Source: GCA-2701705 sp964342155
GTDB lineage: Bacteria > Pseudomonadota > Gammaproteobacteria > GCA-002705445 > GCA-002716945
Direction of reading: 5' to 3'
NCBI GenBank assembly: GCA_964342155.1
Contig: CAYFEQ010000006.1
Span: 18,001 to 82,000 of the forward strand
DNA: 64,000 nucleotides
Shown: piece after piece, positions 10,101 through 17,086 of the stretch
Layout of the letters: the number at the start of each line of letters is the position of its first letter
Numbering within the stretch: the stretch's first letter is position 1
Notes under the pieces: generated by a model
What the model was told of the DNA's origin: nothing
The model's database searches: none
The model's input: the letters and a program-made list of their open reading frames with translations, nothing else
Program-made: the position numbers and the translations under genes

Positions 10101-10650
10101 CGGACTGGTTATTATATTCCTTTTCAAACTCTCTCTGTGTTCTTTCAATTTGAACATAAAATCGTGATTTAAAGATTTCTGTGAGCTTATTGAGCGATTC
10201 TTTAAAAAAGTTTTTTTGACTCAGTAGGAGGTTTTTCCCCAATAACCCATTTCTTCCTCCAGTTAATAAAATTAATCCTTCATTATATTTTTCTAGTTGA
10301 TCAATCGTTGTGGTTGGATTCTCATTCATATCTTTTTCAAAATGGGCAGCAGAAATTAGTTTTATTAAATTCTTGTAACCAATAATATTTTGACAGAGAA
10401 GAATAATATTTGGGTTTACACCTTTATAAATATTTCTTATAGGTACCTCACATCCAATAATGGGTTTAATGCGATTTTCTATACATTTTCTATAAAATTT
10501 AATAGCTGCAAATAAATTTAAATGGTCAGTTATTGCTAAACTAGTAATTTTATTTTTAATTGCAAAGTTTATGAGTTTTTCTATACCAGCAGATCCAGTA
10601 TTAATAGAGTATGCTGTATGTAAATGAAGATGTGTAAATTCCTTATTCAT
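7174..10650 (-). CDS. dnaE: DNA polymerase III alpha subunit
   Basis: Replicative polymerase subunit, 1158 residues (E. coli 1160). Order of domains: PHP (about 1-275), C-family palm with the catalytic pair in PDFDIDF (near 395-400), the QVMEISRSLANYTLGEADLLRRAMGK block split here only for description, a helix-hairpin-helix region near 830, an OB-fold near 990-1070 and a tau-binding C-terminus. In the PHP domain H9-x-H11, TDH at 41-43 and E68 are intact where E. coli has lost some, but the later N-D-x-H motif reads NDVQ, so proofreading by PHP is doubtful. It lies 4 bases after rnhB. Confidence 0.98.
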   Translation of the reverse strand: MNKEFTHLHLHTAYSINTGSAGIEKLINFAIKNKITSLAITDHLNLFAAIKFYRKCIENRIKPIIGCEVPIRNIYKGVNPNIILLCQNIIGYKNLIKLISAAHFEKDMNENPTTTIDQLEKYNEGLILLTGGRNGLLGKNLLLSQKNFFKESLNKLTEIFKSRFYVQIERTQREFEKEYNNQSVLIAEEYELPLIATNDVQFLTKNEFQAHEIRVCINKKIKLEDRINQNQFTEEQFFKSQEDMERIFGDIPDALQNITEVIKRCNFHLDTTEYQLPKFKTPDGEPTDNYFERLALSGLQTILEKDKSLDEAIYEDRLKKEMQTISKMGFASYFLIVYEFISWAKNNSIPVGPGRGSGAGSLVAYVLNITSIDPIKHNLLFERFLNLERISLPDFDIDFCVNNRQKVIDHIVEIYGEDKVSQIITYGSMTARAVIRDVGRVLGLPYGFVDKIAKQIPFVPGITIDESLSQNSELKKEYKNNDDIKTLIDFSKELEGLPRNISKHAAGIVIAPSNITNYMPIYRVDESNELVTQFDKDDIENLGLIKFDILGLRTLTIIDKAIKTISKKSKDIEFDFQNKELDDNKVFKLLQNKLTTGVFQLESFGMKRYMGKLKPDCFNDIVALVALYRPGPLGTNMVDDFISNKHGREVNYEHPLLEDILSDTYGLILYQEQVMEISRSLANYTLGEADLLRRAMGKKKKKEMELHRKKFLAGSEENGINKYIANSIFSKMEKFAGYGFNKSHSVAYANIAYQTAYLKSYYPSEFLAAAMSSDMDKTDKIITLNDACKEMGINIQIPNINSSNTYFESIDRKTILFGLAAIKGVGNAASVHIVNEREKNGPYENIYNFCERVPHNIVNIGTLESLVYSGSFDVFGEQRNNLINILNKAISYGQQRQTTVSMGQKELFTNDSTSVMKNGVNQNGSDLSNNGNIKYSKEQILSQEKNMIGFYLSGHPIKEYQNEISEMSISNIYSYYNEFYSSARANQAVDNSIVCGVIINVRQQRVGQDKFLYIITVDDSTARMQVILFAEIFFKYKSLITENKILFFQGKMSIDDFDSQLTLRATGIFDFEEARKKFSKKIELTLDPEKSDSQLLSNIDNLLEPYKNGSCQLTIKCETKGHTVPLVLDKKWYIIPSTTLINNLKDLLGHENIKVKYQ

Positions 10651-10654
10651 AATC

Positions 10655-11227
10655 TTAAGTTGACGTCATATCACTAATAGGGCTAAACGATTGTCGATGA
10701 TAAATAGATGGTCCAAATCTTTCTAATGCCATTTTATGATCTTTGGTTGGGTAGCCTTTGTTTTTTTCAAAGCTGTAGACTCTAGTTTTCTTATCTAAAT
10801 ACATCATTTCATTATCGCGTATAACTTTTGCAACAATTGAGGCAGCTGATATCTCCGGGATTATAGAATCACCTTTTACAAAACATTTTGATGAAATATT
10901 AGTTTTAGGTGCATATAGTCCATCAATATAAATAACATTCGGCGTAATAGATAAATTATTAATTGCTCTTTTCATTGATAATAATGTTGCATTATGAATA
11001 TTTATTTTATCAATCTCAACATTAGTAGAGAGACCAATACCTATTGAATATGAGTGCCTAATTATATAGTCTGCCAATTTACATCTTTTATTATGGGATA
11101 TAGTTTTTGAATCAACCAAGAGTGCTCTATCAATTTTATTACTTAAGATAATAGCGGCCGACATAACTGGCCCTGCAAGGCATCCACGCCCCACTTCATC
11201 AACTCCAGCTAAAAATTTGATTGTCAT
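10655..11227 (-). CDS. rnhB: Ribonuclease HII
   Basis: Removes ribonucleotides misincorporated into DNA. From the ATG at 11227 it is 190 residues, normal for the family, and starts right before LAGVDEVGRG with catalytic D10 and E11; later acidic residues lie in YIDGL and the conserved ISAASIVAKVIRD block. The frame stays open upstream to 11359, but that 44-residue extension overlaps the divergent gene at 11294 and has no family counterpart, so I chose 11227. It leads the minus-strand string into dnaE, 4 bases downstream. Confidence 0.95.
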   Translation of the reverse strand: MTIKFLAGVDEVGRGCLAGPVMSAAIILSNKIDRALLVDSKTISHNKRCKLADYIIRHSYSIGIGLSTNVEIDKINIHNATLLSMKRAINNLSITPNVIYIDGLYAPKTNISSKCFVKGDSIIPEISAASIVAKVIRDNEMMYLDKKTRVYSFEKNKGYPTKDHKMALERFGPSIYHRQSFSPISDMTST

Positions 11228-11239
11228 TGGTAATTCACT

Positions 11240-11269
11240 ATATAATTGAGCTTTATATAAATATATCAA
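11240..11269 (-). promoter_or_regulatory. Candidate promoter for rnhB-dnaE string
   Basis: In the 66-base divergent gap between rnhB and the dehydrogenase gene, the minus strand has TTGATA (11264-11269), an 18-base spacer and TTATAT (11240-11245). The predicted transcript start would be only a few bases before the rnhB ATG. The match is moderate and the whole gap is AT-rich, so chance is possible. Confidence 0.35.
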
Positions 11270-11293
11270 AATTCTTGAGCCGATGCTGTTAAA

Positions 11294-12220
11294 ATGATCA
11301 ATAAAAAAATTAATATAGGTATTATAGGGCTTGGGTATCTTGGTAATTATCATTATCAAAAATTTAATAAAAGCACATTATGTAACATAAAATGGGTCGT
11401 AGATAGTGACCAAAGAACATATAAACAAATTAAAAATAAAAACATAAAAAAAAGTAAGGATTTTCATAAAATAGTTGATGATATAGATGCAGTATCAATA
11501 ATTACTCCGACAAAAACACATTTTCATATAGCTAAATTTTTTTTAATGAATAAGAAGCATGTATTATTGGAAAAACCTATGACTGAAAATACAGCTCAAG
11601 CCAACAAATTAATTGAAATAGCAAAAAAAAATAAAGTTATTTTACAAATTGGACACCTAGAAAGATTCAATCCTGTAATGAAAAAACTAGAAAATGATAT
11701 AAAAAAGCCTGTTTTCATAGAAGGTCACAGATTATCTGAATTTAACACACGATCTACAGATATAAATGTCATATTTGACTTAATGATTCATGATATAGAC
11801 ATTATTTCTAATATTGTTAAATCTAAAATTAAAAAAGTTTCAGCATTTGGAAAAAAAATAATTACATCTTCACCTGATATAGCAAATGTCAGACTAGAAT
11901 TTGTTGGAGGCTGTATTGTAAATTTAACAGCAAGTAGAATAAGTCAAAAAAATGAAAGAAAAATTAGGATTTTTGAAAAGAATAAATATTGGTCAGTTGA
12001 TTTTATGAATCATAAAATTAATAAATATTCTAAAATCATGAAAAATAAAAAATTTCTATTTAAAAATGAAAAATTCTCCTTTTTAAAAAAAGATTCTCTT
12101 AAATCTGAAATTGATAATTTTTTGAAATCCTGCTCTGGAATAGAAAAACCTTTAGTTACTGGAATTGATGGCAGAAATGCTATTATTGCTGCTACTAGGA
12201 TTTCTAAAATTTTAAAATGA
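11294..12220 (+). CDS. gnnA: Gfo/Idh/MocA-family dehydrogenase, probable GnnA (UDP-GlcNAc 3-dehydrogenase)
   Basis: A 308-residue NAD(P)-dependent sugar oxidoreductase. The Rossmann signature G12-x-G14-x-x-G17 is near the N-terminus; E93-K94-P95 carries the catalytic Lys of the family; H166 in FDLMIHDID is the usual second catalytic residue. Its partner aminotransferase starts inside its stop codon (ATGA overlap), and lpxB follows. In Acidithiobacillus ferrooxidans GnnA oxidises the 3-OH of UDP-GlcNAc, GnnB transaminates it, and both genes lie between lpxA and lpxB. The same neighbourhood here supports that role. An O-antigen sugar dehydrogenase of the WbpB kind is the alternative; the family alone does not fix the substrate. 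Confidence 0.78.
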   Translation: MINKKINIGIIGLGYLGNYHYQKFNKSTLCNIKWVVDSDQRTYKQIKNKNIKKSKDFHKIVDDIDAVSIITPTKTHFHIAKFFLMNKKHVLLEKPMTENTAQANKLIEIAKKNKVILQIGHLERFNPVMKKLENDIKKPVFIEGHRLSEFNTRSTDINVIFDLMIHDIDIISNIVKSKIKKVSAFGKKIITSSPDIANVRLEFVGGCIVNLTASRISQKNERKIRIFEKNKYWSVDFMNHKINKYSKIMKNKKFLFKNEKFSFLKKDSLKSEIDNFLKSCSGIEKPLVTGIDGRNAIIAATRISKILK

Positions 12221-13320
12221 TGAAAAGAAAAATAAAATTTTTTGACTTAACTAAACAATATAAAAGTATTTCAAAAGAAATTAATAATAAAGTTATTAAA
12301 GTGATACGACAGGGGCAATACATCCTTGGTCCAAATGTTAATGATTTTGAAAAAAAATTTTCAAAGAAGTTCTCAACCAAATATGCGGTCACATGTAATT
12401 CTGGTACTGATTCTCTAATATTTGCCTTAAAAGCTATAAATATAAATCAAGGTGATGAAGTGATAACTACTCCTTTCACATATTTCTCTACAGTTGAATC
12501 GATTATACAATGTGGAGCTAAACCTGTTTTTGTTGATATCGATCCATTAACTTTCAATATAAATACAAACTTAATAGAAAATGCTTTAACAAAAAAGACA
12601 AAAGCCATTATGCCAGTTCATATATTTGGCCAATCATCAAATATGATTCATATAAGAAAAATAGCTAATAAATATAAGCTTAAGGTGATAGAGGATTGCG
12701 CACAATCAATTGGCGCAACTTTTAATAAAATTCAAACAGGGACTTTTGGTGATCTTGGCTGTTTTAGCTTTTTTCCAACAAAGAATTTAGGAGCGATAGG
12801 TGATGCTGGAATTACAATAACTTCTAACAAACAATATGCAGAAAAACTTAAAAAATTACGGAATCATGGAGGAATAGTTAGAAATGAACATGAAATGCTT
12901 GGTTATAACAGCAGAATGGATGAAATACAAGCTGCTGTATTGAGTGCAAAGTTGAAATATTTAGAAATTTTTAATCGTAAGAGAAACCAAATTGCAAAAC
13001 TATATAGCTCTATGATTCAAAATAAACTTATTAGACTGCCATATAAAAATAAAGAGAATTATCATGTATATCATCAATTCACTTTATGTGTTAATAATCG
13101 TAGTAGATTCATTAAGCACCTAACAAAATATAAAGTGCCATATGGGATTTATTATCCTAAACCACTATACAAACAAAAAGCATTAAAAGGGATATGTTCT
13201 TCAAAAAAAATGCCAATAACTGAAAATATTACAAAACAATGTATATCAATACCTATTTATCCTGAATTAGATAATGCTTCAATTGAATACATATCAACAA
13301 CTATAAATAAATATAAATAA
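12217..13320 (+). CDS. gnnB: DegT/DnrJ/EryC1 aminotransferase, probable GnnB
   Basis: A 367-residue PLP-dependent sugar aminotransferase of the DegT/WecE/ArnB family. The PLP lysine is K189 in FFPTKNLGAIGDAG; D160 in EDCAQSIGA should contact the PLP ring nitrogen; NSGTDSL at 61-67 binds the phosphate. It overlaps the upstream dehydrogenase by ATGA and shares its last base with the lpxB ATG, so the three genes look like one coupled unit. The inferred reaction is transamination of UDP-3-keto-GlcNAc to UDP-GlcNAc3N, giving amide-linked rather than ester-linked primary acyl chains in lipid A after LpxA acts. Family is certain; the substrate is inferred from context. Confidence 0.8.
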   Translation: MMKRKIKFFDLTKQYKSISKEINNKVIKVIRQGQYILGPNVNDFEKKFSKKFSTKYAVTCNSGTDSLIFALKAININQGDEVITTPFTYFSTVESIIQCGAKPVFVDIDPLTFNINTNLIENALTKKTKAIMPVHIFGQSSNMIHIRKIANKYKLKVIEDCAQSIGATFNKIQTGTFGDLGCFSFFPTKNLGAIGDAGITITSNKQYAEKLKKLRNHGGIVRNEHEMLGYNSRMDEIQAAVLSAKLKYLEIFNRKRNQIAKLYSSMIQNKLIRLPYKNKENYHVYHQFTLCVNNRSRFIKHLTKYKVPYGIYYPKPLYKQKALKGICSSKKMPITENITKQCISIPIYPELDNASIEYISTTINKYK

Positions 13321-14414
13321 TGGAACAAAAACATATATTTGTAATTGCAGGCGAATCTTCGGGTGATCAACATGCTGCAAACTATATTAAAGAACATAAA
13401 AAACTAAATCCTAACCATCAATTTTCTGCAATTGGGCAACAAGAACTAGCTAAAGTTGGAGTTGATCTAATTTTTAATTCAGAAAGTATATCAGTTGTTG
13501 GAATAATGGAAGTAATTTCTAAATATGGAAAAATTAGAAAAGCACTAAATATAGCATATAATCATATTGTTGAAAAAAAACCTGACTTAATTGTACTTGT
13601 AGATTATGTCGAGTTTAATTTAAAAATTGCTAAGTTTGCTAAAAGCAAAAATATCCCAGTGCTTTTTTATATTGCACCTCAAGTTTGGGCATGGAGAGAA
13701 AAAAGAATAAAAAAGATTATTGGTTTAGTTAATCATCTTGCCGTAGTTTTTCCATTTGAGGAAAAATTATTTAAAAAATATATGTCTAATGTCACTTATG
13801 TTGGTCATCCTCTTGCAGATGATATAAGATTTTCTTTACCACAGACAGATACTGACAAAAAACCAATTGATGTTGGAATATTTCCTGGCAGTAGAGACTC
13901 AGAAATTAAAAATAATATTAAATTCATGATCGCTGTAGCCCATACACTAACAAAGAATATTAAAATTTTTTACTCTAATGAAACATCAAAAAAATTAATT
14001 GAGAATTTGTGGCCTGAAAGTATAAAGTACTTGACCAGTGGTAAAGATACAGATGAAATAAAAAAATGTAAGAAAGCAATAACAGCATCAGGAACAATAA
14101 CGCTAGAACTTGCATTGCTTAATATCCCGATGATTATTATGTACAGATTGTCACCTATAACCTACTTTATTATGAAACAAATGGTTAAATTAAAATACAT
14201 TGGTCTCGTGAATTTAATTCTTGGAGAAACGCTTGGGTCAAAGCCAATAGTTCAGGAGTTTGTTCAGCCTCATATAAATGATAATAATGCATCAACAGCT
14301 CTAAAAAGCCTTAATTCGCATGATTTTAAAGATAATTATGAACAAATTAGAAAAATACTTAAACCGGGAGCATCAAAGAATGTGGCTCAGATAGCTGAAA
14401 AAATGATTCAATGA
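13320..14414 (+). CDS. lpxB: LpxB, lipid A disaccharide synthase
   Basis: Glycosyltransferase (family GT19) that joins UDP-2,3-diacylglucosamine and lipid X into the lipid A disaccharide at the inner membrane. It has 364 residues, slightly shorter than E. coli (382). Motifs are AGESSGD at 10-16, the APQVWAWREKR segment near residue 120, GHPLADD, FPGSRDSEI and a TASGTITLELAL stretch typical of this GT-B enzyme. The ATG overlaps the gnnB stop by one base (TAATG). It is convergent with lpxA with no base between the two stop codons, whereas in most relatives lpxB follows lpxA on the same strand. Confidence 0.97.
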   Translation: MEQKHIFVIAGESSGDQHAANYIKEHKKLNPNHQFSAIGQQELAKVGVDLIFNSESISVVGIMEVISKYGKIRKALNIAYNHIVEKKPDLIVLVDYVEFNLKIAKFAKSKNIPVLFYIAPQVWAWREKRIKKIIGLVNHLAVVFPFEEKLFKKYMSNVTYVGHPLADDIRFSLPQTDTDKKPIDVGIFPGSRDSEIKNNIKFMIAVAHTLTKNIKIFYSNETSKKLIENLWPESIKYLTSGKDTDEIKKCKKAITASGTITLELALLNIPMIIMYRLSPITYFIMKQMVKLKYIGLVNLILGETLGSKPIVQEFVQPHINDNNASTALKSLNSHDFKDNYEQIRKILKPGASKNVAQIAEKMIQ

Positions 14415-15185
14415 CTATCTGGTTACTCCTCTACTGCTGTTTTCAATAAACCTAATGAAATTATCGACTTCAGTGTAAGTTAAATTAAGTTTTTTATATG
14501 TCTTCATAGCTTCCTCTCTGCTATGTTTAGATTTTATAAAAATTTTAAACGCTTTTTCCAGAGCTGAAATAGTATCACTATCAAATCCTTTTCTTTTTAG
14601 GCCAGCGCTATTTATTTTGTAGGCTTGGGCATGATTACCAGCTACAAGTGTATATGGAGTGACATCCATAGATATTACAGTCCCCAAACCTGAGAAAGCA
14701 TATTCTCCTAATACACAATACTGATGTACCAGCGTAAAACCACCTAGTGTTACATAATCAGATATTTCAACATGTCCTGCAAGTGAGGCTGCATTTGAAA
14801 AAATACAATTATTATTGACAATACAATCATGAGCAACATGAGTATACGCCATAAAAAGATTATGATTTCCGATAGATGTTTTATTTATACCTTTTTCAGT
14901 GCCTCTATTTAAAGTACAGTATTCACGGATAGTATTATTATCTCCAACTATTAAAGTAGATTCTTCACCTACAAATTTAAGATCTTGAGGAATCTCTCCT
15001 ATAGAAGCAAATTGAAAAATATGATTATTCTTTCCAATAATTGTATTTTTTTTTATAACAACATGGCTTTCAATAATTGTACCTTCATCAATTTTTACAT
15101 CATCATCAATTATTGAATATGGTCCAACTTGAACGCTTGAATCAATTTCTGCTTTCGAACTAACAATTGCAGTATTATGTATCAT
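14415..15185 (-). CDS. lpxA: LpxA, UDP-N-acetylglucosamine O/N-acyltransferase
   Basis: First lipid A enzyme, transferring a 3-hydroxyacyl chain from ACP to the 3-position of the UDP-sugar. From ATG 15185 (overlapping the fabZ stop as ATGA) it has 256 residues of left-handed beta-helix hexapeptide repeats and a helical C-terminus. Catalytic H119 with H116, H138 and H154 aligns with E. coli H125, H122, H144 and H160. L167 takes the place of E. coli Gly173, the acyl-length ruler, suggesting a chain shorter than C14. The frame is open 12 codons further upstream inside fabZ, but the family start is MIHNTA. Neighbouring gnnAB suggest it may use UDP-GlcNAc3N. Confidence 0.97.
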   Translation of the reverse strand: MIHNTAIVSSKAEIDSSVQVGPYSIIDDDVKIDEGTIIESHVVIKKNTIIGKNNHIFQFASIGEIPQDLKFVGEESTLIVGDNNTIREYCTLNRGTEKGINKTSIGNHNLFMAYTHVAHDCIVNNNCIFSNAASLAGHVEISDYVTLGGFTLVHQYCVLGEYAFSGLGTVISMDVTPYTLVAGNHAQAYKINSAGLKRKGFDSDTISALEKAFKIFIKSKHSREEAMKTYKKLNLTYTEVDNFIRFIENSSRGVTR

Positions 15186-15616
15186 TTTCCTTTTACGGCA
15201 CCTAAAAGCTCGGCTGTACAAACTATTTCATCATTAACTTTACAATTAGCTGAGAATTTATGAACATCTTGTTTGCTTTGAATCAGTACAACTTCGATTA
15301 TAAGTATGTCTCCAGGAATAACTTGTTTCTTGAATCGTGCTTTATCAATTCCTACAAGATAATATAAGAGTTCATTTTCATTTCTTTTATTGCTCTTAAA
15401 ATCAAGGATAGCTGTAGCTTGAGCCATAGCCTCAAGCAAAAGAACTCCTGGGAAAACTGGATAGTCAGGAAAGTGGCCCTGAAAAAATGGCTCATTATTT
15501 GATACATTTTTTTGCGCTCTTAAAGATTTATGCTCTACAAAATCTATAACTTTATCAATTAATAGGAATGGATATCGGTGTGGTAGATAATTTCTAACAT
15601 CATCATTATTCATCAT
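15182..15616 (-). CDS. fabZ: FabZ, 3-hydroxyacyl-ACP dehydratase
   Basis: Dehydrates 3-hydroxyacyl-ACP in fatty acid elongation and competes with LpxA and LpxD for the same hydroxyacyl-ACP pool, which is why the genes sit together. It has 144 residues in a hot-dog fold; LPHRYPFLLIDKV lies at 11-23 and the catalytic pair is H48 (GHFP) and E62 (LLLEAMAQ). It overlaps lpxD by 11 bases upstream and lpxA by 4 downstream. Length and motifs are normal. Confidence 0.97.
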   Translation of the reverse strand: MMNNDDVRNYLPHRYPFLLIDKVIDFVEHKSLRAQKNVSNNEPFFQGHFPDYPVFPGVLLLEAMAQATAILDFKSNKRNENELLYYLVGIDKARFKKQVIPGDILIIEVVLIQSKQDVHKFSANCKVNDEIVCTAELLGAVKGK

Positions 15617-16574
15617 TTTCTCCTTTTTTATCTTTTCGTATTAACTTAGCTAGCTCATCAAGTTTTTTAAATCTTGCTTGGTTTTTTCTCCAAGAAGAAG
15701 CAGTTTCAACAGTTGTGCCAGAAGCATATTGACCTGGTGTGTCAATGGAGCATGTGACCATGGTCATACCATTAATATGAACATCATCTACTATCGTAAT
15801 ATGTCCATTTAAACCAGCGCCGCCGCCAATTGTGCAATTTCTTCCAATTATTGTGCTTCCTGCTATTCCAACACATGCTGCTATTGCAGTATTTTCACCA
15901 ATTATGACATTATGTGCTATATGGACTTGGTTATCTATTTTTACATTACTTTTAATAACAGTGCTATCTATAGCAGCTCTATCAATTGTAGTCCCTGAAC
16001 CAATTTCTACTCCATCTTCAATAATAACATTGCCTATTTGAGAAACCTTCTTCCATTGCTTTTCATGCATGACTAGTCCAAAACCATCTGAACCAATAAT
16101 AGCTCCCGGATGTATGATCACATCATCGCCAATAAATGTGTAATCATTAACTACTACATTTGGGTAGATAATAGTATTTTTTCCAATATGAACTCCTTTA
16201 CCTATAGAAACATTCTCTGCTATCTTAGAACTTGGATCAATCGAATTACCTATTGAATCCTGATTATCAAGTAAAGCACTATTTTTTGAATCAACGCAAT
16301 CATTAACAATTCTAGAAAAAATATATAGCGGTTCATCAGTTATTATGCAAGGGACATTAATTTGTTTGGATAGTTTTTCAGTAGCTATTACAGCTGAAAG
16401 AATCGAGTCATTGAGATTGTTCAATAGGTGGCTATTAGCTAGATATGAAAGACCATTTTTCTTCATGTTAGCAATACTGCAAATGCAATCTACTTTGATA
16501 ATGTTAGTAGTATTTACAGTACAGTTGTATTTTTCAGAAAGTTCCTGAATTGAATATTCTTTATTGAGTTTCAT
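15606..16574 (-). CDS. lpxD: LpxD, UDP-3-O-(3-hydroxyacyl)glucosamine N-acyltransferase
   Basis: Third lipid A enzyme, adding the second hydroxyacyl chain at the 2-amino group. At 322 residues it is a little shorter than E. coli LpxD (341). An N-terminal uridine-binding domain (about 1-100) precedes a hexapeptide-repeat beta-helix; HPGAIIGSDGFG and the catalytic His in QVHIAHNVIIG (about residue 225) are clear, and a helical tail rich in Lys ends the protein. The ATG overlaps the skp stop by one base (TAATG). It sits in the standard skp-lpxD-fabZ-lpxA order. Confidence 0.97.
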   Translation of the reverse strand: MKLNKEYSIQELSEKYNCTVNTTNIIKVDCICSIANMKKNGLSYLANSHLLNNLNDSILSAVIATEKLSKQINVPCIITDEPLYIFSRIVNDCVDSKNSALLDNQDSIGNSIDPSSKIAENVSIGKGVHIGKNTIIYPNVVVNDYTFIGDDVIIHPGAIIGSDGFGLVMHEKQWKKVSQIGNVIIEDGVEIGSGTTIDRAAIDSTVIKSNVKIDNQVHIAHNVIIGENTAIAACVGIAGSTIIGRNCTIGGGAGLNGHITIVDDVHINGMTMVTCSIDTPGQYASGTTVETASSWRKNQARFKKLDELAKLIRKDKKGENDE

Positions 16575-17086
16575 TATTCTAGTTCAGATATGATATCTTG
16601 AGTTATATCTAGATGATTCTTCCTATAAAGGGTTGTACCATCAGACCTTATTATTAAATCAAAATCATTATCTTTAGCATATTCATTTATGGCATTTTCA
16701 ACAGTTACTTTAATCTTCTCTAATTCAGTTCCTCTAACTGTCTCAAAATCTTTACCAAATTTTTCAGCTTCTGAACGTAATTTCAATTCAACTTTTTGAA
16801 TTTCTTTTATCAATGACTCTTTTTCAGCTTTAGCCATTACTTTTTCATTTTTTAAATATTTATTATTGAGCGAAGTTAATTCAGTTTCCATTGTTTTTAG
16901 CTGTCTTTGTCTTGGATCAAATTGTTTTTTTATTTTTGCTTGCGACTCTCTCCACATCGGTATTTCTTTTAGAATAACACCTAGATTAACTAACCCAATT
17001 TTTAAATCTTCTGAAAATACCGGCTTAGTCATAAATGTCAGAACAGTAATAAGTAATATGGATAATATTTTTTTATTTTTATGCAT
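16574..17086 (-). CDS. skp: Skp/OmpH periplasmic chaperone
   Basis: Periplasmic holdase for unfolded outer-membrane proteins on the way to BamA. The 170 residues start with a cleavable signal peptide (hydrophobic 9-20, likely cut near VFS-ED at 25/26), giving a mature chain of about 145. The middle (about 45-125) is Lys/Glu-rich, heptad-like helix, matching the tentacle arms of Skp; the ends resemble the small beta body. It directly follows bamA with no gap and overlaps lpxD by one base, the standard order. Usually part of the sigma-E regulon. Confidence 0.93.
   Translation of the reverse strand: MHKNKKILSILLITVLTFMTKPVFSEDLKIGLVNLGVILKEIPMWRESQAKIKKQFDPRQRQLKTMETELTSLNNKYLKNEKVMAKAEKESLIKEIQKVELKLRSEAEKFGKDFETVRGTELEKIKVTVENAINEYAKDNDFDLIIRSDGTTLYRKNHLDITQDIISELE

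Noticed and set aside
10655..11359. Longer rnhB start at 11359
   Set aside because: The extra 44 residues overlap the divergent gnnA start and precede the conserved RNase HII N-terminus; ATG at 11227 fits the family.
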